Program-made: the position numbers and the translations under genes
Shown: piece by piece, positions 28,698 to 36,047 of the stretch
How positions within the stretch are numbered: position 1 is the first letter of the stretch
Layout of the letters: every line of letters begins with the position of its first letter
The notes under the pieces: model-generated
Told to the model about the DNA's origin: nothing
Database searches by the model: none
Seen by the model: the letters and a program-made list of their open reading frames with translations, nothing else
From: Synergistota bacterium
GTDB lineage: Bacteria; Synergistota; Synergistia; Synergistales; Aminobacteriaceae
NCBI GenBank assembly: GCA_022704435.1
Contig: JAKJGK010000004.1
Coordinates: 1-48,626, forward strand
Length of the DNA stretch: 48,626 nt
Direction: 5' to 3'

Positions 28698-30968
28698 ATG
28701 GAAAAGGCAAGACTTGTCGAGTTCGAATCCAGGTGCGTACAGGAGGAGCCTCCCTTCTGCCAGGCCGCCTGCCCGCTCCACCTGGACGGACGGGCGCTAT
28801 GCGGATTCGTCAGCGCCGGGCGCTTCGACGACGCGAGGAAGCTCATCGAGAGGGCGCTTCCCCTGCCGGAGGTGCTGGCCCGAATCTGCGACGCCCCCTG
28901 CAAGGAGGCGTGCAAACGGGCCGGACTTGGCGGCTCGGTGGAGCTTGGGCTGATCGAGAGGGCCTGCGTTGAGCAGGGGCCGCTCAAAAGAGCCCCGCTG
29001 CTCATACCGAGGAGCGGCAAGAGGGTCGCCGTGCTAGGCTGCGGATTAAGCTCGCTGTGCGCGGCATCCGACGGCGTGAAGAAGGGCTACACCGTCGCGG
29101 TCTACTGCGACGAGGATCCAGCATCCCTGCTGACCGGCCTCTCCCCAGCCGTGACCGGCGAGGTCGCGTCAAGAGAGATCGCCTGGCTTCGCAAGGGAGG
29201 GGTCGCCTTCCTGCCGTGGAGCGAGCTTCCTCCCGTCCCGGAGCTGCTCGACTCCTTCGACGGGGCCTACGCAGGGCTGGACGACCCGAAGGCGGTAGCC
29301 GCACTGGGCGGGATGACCTCCGCGGATCAGATCAGCCTCGCCACGCGGGTGGAGGGGGTGTTCGCCGGGGGGGCGTCGCCGTCGTTCGTAATGCGGGCGG
29401 CCGACGGAAGGCGCGGCATGAAGTCGGTGGAGCGCCATATGCAGGGCGCTTCCCTTCATTCGGCGCGCGAGAAGGAGGGGCCCTACCCCACCAGACTGTA
29501 CACCTCGACCGAGGGTGTGGCAAGCGTCCCGCCGATCGAGGCGGCGAACGGCCTCTACTCGCCGGACGAGGCTGCCGCCGAGGCGGGGCGCTGCCTGATG
29601 TGCGAGTGCATGGAGTGCGTCAAGCACTGCGCCTTCATGCAGCACTACAAGGGCTATCCGAAGAAGTTCGCGCGAGAGATATACAACAACCTGTCCGTGA
29701 TACAGGGGACCAGGCTGGCCAACACCATGATCAACTCCTGCTCCCTGTGCGGCAGGTGCGAGAGGATCTGCCCGGAGGGCTTCTCGATGGCGGACCTCGT
29801 GTCGGAGGCCAGGCGCGAGATGACAAGGCAGGAGAAGATGCCCCCGTCCGCGCACGACTTCGCGATGGAGGAGATGCGCTTCTACAACTCCCCGAAGGCC
29901 GCGCTGCTGCGGGGCGACCCGAATGCGGCCCGGCCGGCCTACCTGCTCTACCCCGGATGCAGACTTTCGGGGTCGTCCCCTGATGGGACCGCGCGGCTGT
30001 ACGAATTCCTGCGCGAACGGCTGGAGGGCGGAGTCGGTATGTGGCTGCGCTGCTGCGGGGCCCCGGCTGAGTGGGCGGGGCGGGACGACGAGGCAGATGC
30101 GGGGCTCCGGATCATGCTGGACGAGTGGAGGTCCATGGGCTCCCCCCTGGTCCTGGTCGCCTGTACGAGCTGCCTGTCGCTGTTCAGGAGGAAGCTGCCC
30201 GAGATGAATACCGCCTCTCTGTGGGAGGTCATTGACGGGATGGAGCTGCCGGAATCAGTCCGTGCGCCCGAGCGGGTCCTTGCGGTGGCCGACCCCTGCA
30301 CCGCGGCCGGGATGCCGGAAGTGCGCGCGGCCGTCCGCCGCATCCTGGCCAGGTCCTCCGTGCGCTTCGAGGAGCCGTCGCTGTCGGGAGAACTGACGTT
30401 CTGCTGCGGATACGGCGGCCTGCAGGAGTGCGCGAACCCGAACCTAGCGCGAGCGTCGGCCAAGGCGAGGGGAGCGGAGAGCGAGCGCGACTTCCTAGTG
30501 TACTGCGCGATGTGCAGGAACAGCTTCGTCCAGTCAGGCAAGCCAGCCGCCTACCTGCTCGACCTGCTCTTCCCCCAGGGGGCCTACGACCCTGCGGGTG
30601 GAAAAGCGGCCAGCTACTCCGAACAGAGGGAGAACCGCGTCTCCCTGGTACGGTCCCTCAAGAGAGACCTGTGGAAGGAGGAGGACCAATTGGAAGATCA
30701 CGAGTCCGTGCGGGTGTCTCTCTCCCTCGAGACGGAGGCGCTGCTGGCCGAGCGCCGAATTCTGCTGGACACGGTGAGGAGGACGATCTGGACGGCCGAA
30801 CAGGGCGGCAGGAGGGTGAGATCCGCCGACGGGTCTTACCTGGCGTCGCTGCGCCCCGCGTCCGTCACCTACTGGGTGAGGTACTCGCGGCGCGACGACG
30901 GCGCCTTCGACGTGCTCGGCGGCTGGAGCCACAGGATGTCCGTGGTCGGCGCGGAGGAAGAGGCATGA
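28698..30968 (+). CDS. Pyridine nucleotide-disulfide oxidoreductase-like / dicluster iron-sulfur protein (DVU1558-like, copy 1)
   Basis: 756 residues. An N-terminal GltD-type cysteine domain (CQAACP, ICDAPCKEACKR) leads to a Rossmann segment, VAVLGCGLSSLCAASDG. Two [4Fe-4S] motifs follow near 310-360 (CLMCECMECVKHC, CSLCGRCERICPEG). Then come two heterodisulfide-reductase-like CCG domains (YPGCRLSG, CCGAP; ACTSC; CCGYGG; YCAMC). The third glycine of the nucleotide motif is Ser (GCGLSS) and the FAD region is short, unlike copy 2, so flavin binding may be lost. In D. vulgaris the homologue sits beside the aldehyde oxidoreductase. It probably relays electrons from that enzyme. The stop overlaps the next gene (ATGA). 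Confidence 0.82.
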   Translation: MEKARLVEFESRCVQEEPPFCQAACPLHLDGRALCGFVSAGRFDDARKLIERALPLPEVLARICDAPCKEACKRAGLGGSVELGLIERACVEQGPLKRAPLLIPRSGKRVAVLGCGLSSLCAASDGVKKGYTVAVYCDEDPASLLTGLSPAVTGEVASREIAWLRKGGVAFLPWSELPPVPELLDSFDGAYAGLDDPKAVAALGGMTSADQISLATRVEGVFAGGASPSFVMRAADGRRGMKSVERHMQGASLHSAREKEGPYPTRLYTSTEGVASVPPIEAANGLYSPDEAAAEAGRCLMCECMECVKHCAFMQHYKGYPKKFAREIYNNLSVIQGTRLANTMINSCSLCGRCERICPEGFSMADLVSEARREMTRQEKMPPSAHDFAMEEMRFYNSPKAALLRGDPNAARPAYLLYPGCRLSGSSPDGTARLYEFLRERLEGGVGMWLRCCGAPAEWAGRDDEADAGLRIMLDEWRSMGSPLVLVACTSCLSLFRRKLPEMNTASLWEVIDGMELPESVRAPERVLAVADPCTAAGMPEVRAAVRRILARSSVRFEEPSLSGELTFCCGYGGLQECANPNLARASAKARGAESERDFLVYCAMCRNSFVQSGKPAAYLLDLLFPQGAYDPAGGKAASYSEQRENRVSLVRSLKRDLWKEEDQLEDHESVRVSLSLETEALLAERRILLDTVRRTIWTAEQGGRRVRSADGSYLASLRPASVTYWVRYSRRDDGAFDVLGGWSHRMSVVGAEEEA

Positions 30969-31180
30969 AAGAGCTGACGAAGTCGTTCGAGAAGTACCTG
31001 GACGCCGTGTGCGACTCGTGCGGCGTGAGGCTCGAGATGAAGACCGCCGAGGTGACATACTTGGGCAGCGTGTTCAGGCTGGAGCTGCCGACCTGCCCCT
31101 CCTGCGGCATGGTCCTGGTCCCCGAGGAGCTGGCGACCGGCAAGATGCTCGAAGTCGAGAAGATCCTGGAGGACAAGTGA
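30965..31180 (+). CDS. Small zinc-ribbon-like redox protein (DVU1557-like, copy 1)
   Basis: 71 residues with two CxxC pairs, CDSCG and CPSCG, and the conserved tail VPEELATGKMLEVEKILEDK. It overlaps the upstream stop by 4 bases and ends one base into the next gene's ATG. Homologues occur beside Mop-type enzymes, and a paralogue lies at 46381-46575. The paired cysteines suggest a bound metal or a redox role; the exact function is unknown. Confidence 0.75.
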   Translation: MKELTKSFEKYLDAVCDSCGVRLEMKTAEVTYLGSVFRLELPTCPSCGMVLVPEELATGKMLEVEKILEDK

Positions 31181-31659
31181 TGAACGACCACAACCACGAC
31201 CTCGACGAACTGCAGATGGAGCTGCTCTCCTTCGAGGGCAGGGGATACCACTGCAGCCAGATACTGCTGCTGATGGCCCTTCGCCAGACAGGGGGGGAGC
31301 GCAACGACGACCTGATCCGGGCGATGGGCGGGCTGTCGCTCGGGCTGGGGCACAGCAACGGAACATGCGGCGCGCTGCTGGGGGGCGCATGCCTGCTCGG
31401 CTACTACGCCGGGAAGGGCGCGGACGGGGAGACGGAGCACCCGGCGTTCCGCCTGATGGTGAGACGCCTCGCCGAGTGGTTCCGCGACTACGCGTGCGCC
31501 GGCGAGAGCACGTTGTGCGGCGACATCCTGGACAAGCACGGGCGGGGGCGCTGCGGCGCGCTGGTCCGCTCCGTCTGGATCAAGTCGATGGAGCTTCTGA
31601 TGGAGAACGGGATAGACCCGGCCGACGCTCCGCCTGCCTTCGATCATTCGGTGATATGA
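31180..31659 (+). CDS. C_GCAxxG_C_C family protein (DVU1555-like)
   Basis: 159 residues. The spaced motifs YHCSQILLLMAL, GLSLGLGHSNGTCGALLGG and CGDILDKHGRGRCG place it in the C_GCAxxG_C_C family of putative redox-active or cluster-binding proteins. The ATG at 31180 shares a base with the upstream TGA, and its own stop overlaps the next start, so genes 28698-32939 form one tightly coupled unit. Its likely job is support or maturation of the molybdenum hydroxylase; no reaction is known. Confidence 0.78.
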   Translation: MNDHNHDLDELQMELLSFEGRGYHCSQILLLMALRQTGGERNDDLIRAMGGLSLGLGHSNGTCGALLGGACLLGYYAGKGADGETEHPAFRLMVRRLAEWFRDYACAGESTLCGDILDKHGRGRCGALVRSVWIKSMELLMENGIDPADAPPAFDHSVI

Positions 31660-32939
31660 GGCCGCCCCTTGACGAATGGGTAGCGGGCATGACGGGGGCG
31701 CCGTTCGACAGGGCCGGGATAGAGAGATACCAGTTGGAGCACCTCCGAGCCGTCGTCGGAAGGGCGCGGCGCGGCAGCCCCTTCTACGCGAGGAGGCTCT
31801 CCGGACGCCCGGAGGGGTTCCCGGCTACAATGGAGGATTTCTTCGGCCTCGAGCCGACACTGCCGAGCGACCTGGCGAGCAATCCGACGAACTTCATGGC
31901 CGTCTCGCAGGACGAGATCGCCCGGGTGGTCACCCTTCGCACGTCCGGCACCGCGGGCGAGGGCAAGCGACTCTTCTTCGCGGAGGAGGACATCGCCGCC
32001 ACCATCGAGATCTTCCGGGTCGGCATGGCGACATTCCTGCCCCACGGAGGACGGGCGCTTGTGCTGCTGCCGGGAGAGAGGCCCGGAAGCATAGGGGACC
32101 TGCTTGTGCGAGCGGTCGCACCGGAGAGGGAGTGCGCGCTGCACTCACCGCTCGACGGGAGGACGGCGCTGGAGCACGTCGCTGAGATCGGAGCGCAGTG
32201 CCTGGTAGGTATGCCCGCTCAGGTGCTGTCGCTGGCGCGAGGGCCGGACTTCAGGCTGGGAGGAGGGCTGTCGCAGGTGCTGCTTTGCGCCGACTACGCC
32301 GCGCCGAGCCTGGTCTCCGCGATAGAGAGAGCCTGGGGATGCGCGGTCCGGCGCCACTACGGCCTGACTGAGACGCTCTACGGCGGGGCGCTCGAGTGCG
32401 AGGAGAGAGCCGGGCTTCACGTAATGGAGGGGAACTATCTGTTCGAAGTCCTCGACCCTCGGACGCTGGCCCCCATGCCGGAGGGGGAGTTCGGCGAGGT
32501 CGCGCTGACCACGCTGCGCGCGACCGGCACACCCCTCCTTCGCTACCGCACGGGCGACAGGGGGCGCTTCATCCCCGGCGCGTGCAGATGCGGCTCCATC
32601 CTCAGGCGGTTGGAGATCACCGGCAGGATGAGCAACGGCATACAGATCGGCGTCGAGTTCATACCGATGCACGAACTCGACGAGGCGCTGTTCGGCGTGC
32701 CGTGGCTGGGCGACTACGCAGTCGCCACCGACGGAGACCGACCGGTTTTCGCGCTGCACGCCCCGGCCCGCGCGGCCGGATCGCCCGAGCCCGCCGCAGG
32801 GGAGCTCTCCGACCTGAAAGCCGCCCTGGATAGGCTGCCTCAACGCGCGAAGTCCGCCCTCGAGAAGGCCCCTCCCTCATTCCGCTTTCGGACAAAAGAG
32901 CACGACGGTGTCACGAGCGTGAAGAGGGTGGCGCGCTGA
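31656..32939 (+). CDS. AMP-binding CoA-ligase-like protein (DVU1553-like)
   Basis: 427 residues, resembling phenylacetate-CoA ligase in size. The phosphate-binding loop RTSGTAGEGKRLFF lies near residue 95, followed by CADYAAPS, HYGLTETLYGG, TPLLRYRTGDRGRF and the CRCGS turn. The family activates a carboxylate as acyl-AMP and then as a thioester. In this setting it may use the acid made by the aldehyde oxidoreductase, or act in cofactor maturation; both are inference. The start overlaps the preceding stop (ATGA). A small Ala/Pro-rich insert lies near residue 375. Confidence 0.8.
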   Translation: MRPPLDEWVAGMTGAPFDRAGIERYQLEHLRAVVGRARRGSPFYARRLSGRPEGFPATMEDFFGLEPTLPSDLASNPTNFMAVSQDEIARVVTLRTSGTAGEGKRLFFAEEDIAATIEIFRVGMATFLPHGGRALVLLPGERPGSIGDLLVRAVAPERECALHSPLDGRTALEHVAEIGAQCLVGMPAQVLSLARGPDFRLGGGLSQVLLCADYAAPSLVSAIERAWGCAVRRHYGLTETLYGGALECEERAGLHVMEGNYLFEVLDPRTLAPMPEGEFGEVALTTLRATGTPLLRYRTGDRGRFIPGACRCGSILRRLEITGRMSNGIQIGVEFIPMHELDEALFGVPWLGDYAVATDGDRPVFALHAPARAAGSPEPAAGELSDLKAALDRLPQRAKSALEKAPPSFRFRTKEHDGVTSVKRVAR

Positions 32940-33063
32940 TTCGATGAACCTCTGAACAACGCCGTTTCATCCGCCGGAGCATTTGTTGCCGTCCAGCCTT
33001 CTGCCAGGTGGAACGGATTTGATAAGACCTTCCTTGACTATTGTACATGGCATCAAGGCAGCG

Positions 33064-33237
33064 GAGCTTGGCTCGCTGCATCACCCCTCCGCTTCTCATA
33101 TGGTTGGAAGCTCTGATTAAGTGTGTCTTTCTCATTACAAAGCCTTTGGCATCCACTGTCTCCGCAAGCGCGAGGGACTTGATCAGAGATTCCGGTTCTT
33201 TTCCGATTCGATCAGCCGCGGTCCCGGACGAAGAACC
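33064..33237 (-). pseudogene. Possible gene remnant directly after msrB (YbaK/EbsC-like?)
   Basis: After the msrB stop the same frame stays open and reads TAADRIGKEPESLIKSLALA, then VDAKGFVM. This resembles the N-terminal core of YbaK/EbsC-type aminoacyl-tRNA deacylases. There is no start with a ribosome site and the resemblance fades after about 50 residues. The surrounding 32940-33237 shows no other gene. This is a tentative call on a decayed fragment. Confidence 0.2.
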
Positions 33238-33705
33238 TTACTCGTCCTCCGGCAGGAACTTCAGGGATGCCGAGTTGATGCAGTAGCGAAGCCCCGTTGG
33301 CGGCGGGCCGTCGTTGAACAGATGCCCGAGATGGGCGTCGCACCGTGCGCAGTGCACCTCGGTGCGTATCATCCCGAACGACGTGTCCCGCTCCTCCGCT
33401 ATCGGCGCACCCTCAAGCGCGGCCCAGAAGCTGGGCCACCCGGAGCCGGAGTCGAACTTGGCGTCGGACGAGAACAGCTCGGCGCCGCAGCAGACGCAGG
33501 CGTAGACACCACTCTCGTGATGATCCCAGTAAGCCCCTGTGAAAGCGCGCTCGGTTCCCTTCTCGCGCGTCACGTGGAACTGCTCCGGTGTCAGAAGTGC
33601 TCGCCACTCCTCATCGCTCTTCTCCACCCTCTCGAACGCTATCGCGCCCCTCGCCGAAAGCAAGACCGCAGCGCAGATACAAACCACCAGCAGAAACAAT
33701 CTCAC
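33238..33705 (-). CDS. msrB: Exported peptide-methionine (R)-S-oxide reductase MsrB
   Basis: 155 residues. A signal peptide ([16 protein letters not shown] to ARGAIA) precedes a complete MsrB domain. It has the zinc-binding pairs CVCCG and CARCD, the substrate loop [17 protein letters not shown] and the catalytic Cys in RYCINSASL. The enzyme repairs methionine-R-sulfoxide, here outside the cytoplasm. GTG 33705 is chosen because AGGAGG lies 7 bases upstream; the ATG at 33723 would include the ribosome site. It is a single gene. No selenocysteine: the catalytic position is a Cys codon. Confidence 0.92.
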   Translation of the reverse strand: MRLFLLVVCICAAVLLSARGAIAFERVEKSDEEWRALLTPEQFHVTREKGTERAFTGAYWDHHESGVYACVCCGAELFSSDAKFDSGSGWPSFWAALEGAPIAEERDTSFGMIRTEVHCARCDAHLGHLFNDGPPPTGLRYCINSASLKFLPEDE

Positions 33706-33744
33706 ATCGCTCCCTCCTGTCATCTTGAGCTCATTCTCCTGCCC

Positions 33745-33992
33745 TCGTCGCTTCGCTCCTCGGGCTAAGCGATCGACTCGGCTCGCTACGCTACGCCGGT
33801 CGCCTGCTTATCGTCGCTTCGCTCCTCGGGCTAAGCGATCGACTCGGCTCGCTACGCTACGCCGGTCGCCTGCTTATCGTCGCTTCGCTCCTCGGGCTAA
33901 GCGATCGACTCGGCTCGCTACGCTACGCCGGTCGCCTGCTTATCGTCGCTTCGCTCCTCGGGCTAAGCGATCGACATCGCGGTCGCCTGCTT
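33745..33992. repeat. 66-base tandem repeat, three full copies and a shortened fourth
   Basis: Copies begin at 33745, 33811, 33877 and 33943; the first three are identical. Each contains CGCTTcgctcctcgggctAAGCG, a stem, and GGCTCGCTACGCTACGCC. The fourth lacks part of the middle. The period is 22 codons, which creates a false repetitive open frame. It lies in the intergenic region upstream of msrB. Confidence 0.9.
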
Positions 33993-34019
33993 ACGTCATC
34001 CCGAACAACCGTCCGCTCT

Positions 34020-34052
34020 GTCATCCCGAACGACCGAAGGGAGGAGGGATCT
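34020..34052 (+). repeat. Dispersed 33-base repeat, copy 2
   Basis: GTCATCCCGAACG, then a variable middle, then GGAGGAGGGATCT. It matches 4129-4161 in both halves and, inverted, 35204-35238. A partial copy of the left half precedes it at about 33994-34006. Confidence 0.7.
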
Positions 34053-34132
34053 AGCCCCGACCTGCCTCAAGACGAGATCGCTCGCGTTCACTCTGGATGA
34101 CAAAGGGGAGAGTCGTGGAAACAAAGGAGGAT

Positions 34133-34630
34133 CTACAAGCCTTCGATATCCCTGCGTCGAAGATAGAGGGATCGCTCTGCTCCGGAAAACGATGCAAAAC
34201 CGAAGTGCTTGTAGAATCTTCGGGCGCTATCATCCTTCGCGTCGACGATGAAAAGATGCCAGCCGACGGATGCCGCCAGGCTTCGCCGTATTGCGTCGAC
34301 GAGCATGTATTCTCCAAGCCCCCGACCCTGCCAGTCCAGCGAGACCGCGAGCCTCCCCAAGCGCACCGCAGGCACCGAGGGGTATCTTGGCATCCTCGCC
34401 CTTAATACCTCCGGGACGTTCGTAAGCAGGACTCCTGCGGCGGATAGGGTGTAGTAGCCGCAGACAGCGCCCTTCTCCCCGGTTATGGGTTCCGCCACGT
34501 AGACCGAGGCGAAACCCCTTCTTTGATCCTGGCCTGCTCGAGCTCGAAAATACTCGTCGAGCTCTTGCACCCCGCACGAGAAGGACCGGCGGTCGTGCGA
34601 GGACGAGAGCGGAACGCAGTTCCAGCTCAT
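34133..34630 (-). CDS. GNAT-type acetyltransferase toxin (TacT/AtaT-like)
   Basis: 165 residues. The N-terminus CGVQELDEYFRARAGQDQRR and the core RLGRLAVSLDWQGRGLGEYM (acetyl-CoA loop), FIVDAKDDSARRFYKHFGF, match GNAT toxins that acetylate charged aminoacyl-tRNA. The ATG overlaps the stop of the DUF1778 antitoxin (34627-34630), the standard layout for this pair. Base composition is lower in GC than the surrounding operons. Which tRNA is attacked cannot be told from the sequence. Confidence 0.88.
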   Translation of the reverse strand: MSWNCVPLSSSHDRRSFSCGVQELDEYFRARAGQDQRRGFASVYVAEPITGEKGAVCGYYTLSAAGVLLTNVPEVLRARMPRYPSVPAVRLGRLAVSLDWQGRGLGEYMLVDAIRRSLAASVGWHLFIVDAKDDSARRFYKHFGFASFSGAERSLYLRRRDIEGL

Positions 34631-34920
34631 TTCGACCGATTGGCTTCGTCATAGCGGGCCACCGCTGCTCGTAGCCGGGGAGACGGGTCTCTCCCGGGAG
34701 CGCAGAGGTCGATAGCCAGAGCCATGCTGTCCTCCTCGCAAAGGCATATGAGCGAGTCCTGCTCTATGGTGCGGCGAGCCGCCTCCGCCGCTGCGGAGAC
34801 GACGAAGTCGGACAGGGTCCGCCCCTCCAGGGCCGCCGCCCTGACGAGGCGGCTCTTGAGATCGGAGCTAACGCGAGCTTCTATCCTGCTCTCTTTCACC
34901 GTTGACACTGGTTTTTTCAC
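34627..34920 (-). CDS. DUF1778 ribbon-helix-helix antitoxin (TacA-like)
   Basis: 97 residues from GTG 34920. RIEARVSSDLKSRLVRAAAL and GRTLSDFVVSAAAEAARR form the ribbon-helix-helix DNA-binding domain, and the C-terminal half should wrap the GNAT toxin. A longer open frame to 34968 would overlap the -10 and -35 boxes and is rejected; GGGGG lies upstream of GTG 34920. It is expected to repress its own promoter together with the toxin. Confidence 0.85.
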   Translation of the reverse strand: MKKPVSTVKESRIEARVSSDLKSRLVRAAALEGRTLSDFVVSAAAEAARRTIEQDSLICLCEEDSMALAIDLCAPGRDPSPRLRAAVARYDEANRSK

Positions 34921-34939
34921 CGGAAACACCCCCAGTGTG

Positions 34940-34968
34940 ATTGTACGGTTCATGTACGGATAAGTCAA
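34940..34968 (-). promoter_or_regulatory. Promoter and direct-repeat operator of the DUF1778-GNAT pair
   Basis: Minus-strand TTGACT (34963-34968) and TACAAT (34940-34945) are 17 bases apart. TGTACGG occurs on the plus strand at 34942-34948 and 34953-34959, spaced 11 bases. That is one helical turn and suits adjacent ribbon-helix-helix dimers. Confidence 0.75.
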
Positions 34969-35090
34969 TGTCGCCGGTCTTGGCGATGCTTGAGAACGGC
35001 GAGCCGGAGGAAAAGATCCTGCTCTACACCGGCTTCACACCCGAGCAGTTGGCCGTGATCCGAGAGGGAAGGCTTCGCGGGACGGAATAG
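34968..35090 (+). CDS. 40-codon open frame, possibly the tail of a lost gene
   Basis: The peptide contains LENGEPEEKILLYTGFTPEQ and ends REGRLRGTE. It has plausible codon use and a helix-turn-like end resembling the C-termini of some transposase/nuclease (Rpn-like) proteins. The ATG overlaps the -35 of the neighbouring promoter and has no ribosome site. It is more likely a remnant than a working gene. Confidence 0.2.
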   Translation: MSPVLAMLENGEPEEKILLYTGFTPEQLAVIREGRLRGTE

Positions 35091-35203
35091 AGAGTGCTTC
35101 ATCGGAGTGGGTGAGCAGCAGAACCGGAATTCCTACCCTCGTCGCGTTGCTATTCGGGATAAGCGAATGCGAGGGAACCTGGCTCCGAGATGGCTCCGTA
35201 ATC

Positions 35204-35395
35204 AGGTCCCTCCGGCGCTTCGCGCCGTTCGGGACGACAGTATTCAATACGCCCGTTCGGGACGACAATATTCATTGAGCCCTTTCCGGACGACAATATT
35301 CATCGCGCCGTTCGGGACGACAATATACATCGTGCTCATTCGGGACGACAATATACATCGTGCTTGTTTGAGACGACTATATTTGTTCGTCTTTC
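35204..35395. repeat. Dispersed repeat copy 3 followed by a 28-base tandem array
   Basis: 35204-35238 is the inverted third copy of the dispersed 33-base repeat. Its end GGGACGACA then recurs at a spacing of 27-28 bases (starts near 35232, 35260, 35288, 35315, 35343 and 35371), each followed by an AT-rich AATATTCAT or AATATACAT block. The six units diverge gradually, so it is an old array. There are no unique spacers, so it is not a CRISPR. Confidence 0.8.
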
Positions 35396-35404
35396 GAGAC
35401 ATAG

Positions 35405-35434
35405 CAGGAGGGAGGGTTTTCACCCTCCCTCCTG
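35405..35434. terminator. 13-base perfect hairpin after the fmdE-like gene
   Basis: CAGGAGGGAGGGT and ACCCTCCCTCCTG pair perfectly around a 4-base loop, 8 bases past the fmdE-like stop. There is no T-tract, so termination could be weak or the stem may protect the mRNA end. It also closes off the repeat array. Confidence 0.6.
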
Positions 35435-35441
35435 TCGCGTC

Positions 35442-36047
35442 TTAGTTCTCTCCTACCGCCTTGCCCGGCGAGCGCCTGTGGTAGTAGCCGTCCGTCAGCC
35501 CGGCGCAGCCTCTGCAGACCGGACCGTGGTCGGGCGGGTAGGCCTCGCCGCACACCGGGCAGATCACCGGGGGGACTTTCTCCCTGACCCTGAGCAGGTT
35601 CGGCTCCACCGAAACCTCCTCTACGTCGAAGAGCGACTGCCCCGCCTCGTTTATCTGGTCCAGGATCGCCTCTAGGCTCTGCTCGTGCTTCGGGATCAGC
35701 TTCAGGTACCACTCCCGGACGCGCGGCCAGTCCTCCAGCCTCTCCATGCTGAGCGATATGCGCACCCCCTCCCCCGTCTGCTTGTCGTAGAATACCCCGG
35801 CGAATCTGCCGGTATCCACTATCTTGAGCCAGTGGTTTCCCACGGTGCAGGGGGTCAGGAGCTGAATCGTGTCGGCCATGCACTTGCGCGTCTCGCAGAT
35901 CACGTCCATCAGAACGCCCTCGGGGAGCAGCTCCCACGCCATGTTTACCATGTGCAGGGCCAGCACTCCTCCGGGGGCGGGCTTGCCGTGGAAGAGTTCA
36001 AGTTCTTTGAGAAAATCCTCGTAGGACTCGAACCGTCCGTACTTCAT
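35442..36047 (-). CDS. FmdE-like protein of the formate dehydrogenase operon
   Basis: 201 residues. ESYEDFLKELELFHGKPAPG and the segments CETRKCMADTIQLLTPCTVGNHWLKI and DTGRFAGVFYDKQTGEGVRI match the FmdE (formylmethanofuran dehydrogenase subunit E) family, here outside methanogens. The C-terminal zinc finger CPVCGEAY to CRGCAG is intact. The ATG shares one base with the TGA of the formate dehydrogenase gene, so the two are co-translated. Stand-alone FmdE proteins are linked to molybdopterin enzymes; the role is not settled. Confidence 0.82.
   Translation of the reverse strand: MKYGRFESYEDFLKELELFHGKPAPGGVLALHMVNMAWELLPEGVLMDVICETRKCMADTIQLLTPCTVGNHWLKIVDTGRFAGVFYDKQTGEGVRISLSMERLEDWPRVREWYLKLIPKHEQSLEAILDQINEAGQSLFDVEEVSVEPNLLRVREKVPPVICPVCGEAYPPDHGPVCRGCAGLTDGYYHRRSPGKAVGEN

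Noticed and set aside
32940-33060. A tRNA or small RNA gene in the gap before msrB
   Set aside because: No cloverleaf, TPsiC-like GGTTCGA block or terminator was found.
33539-34054. A plus-strand frame encoding 22-residue peptide repeats
   Set aside because: It exists only because the 66-base tandem repeat is a multiple of three, and it overlaps the start of msrB on the other strand.
35225-35395. A possible CRISPR array
   Set aside because: Units are directly adjacent, degenerate and without unique spacers, and no cas genes are nearby.
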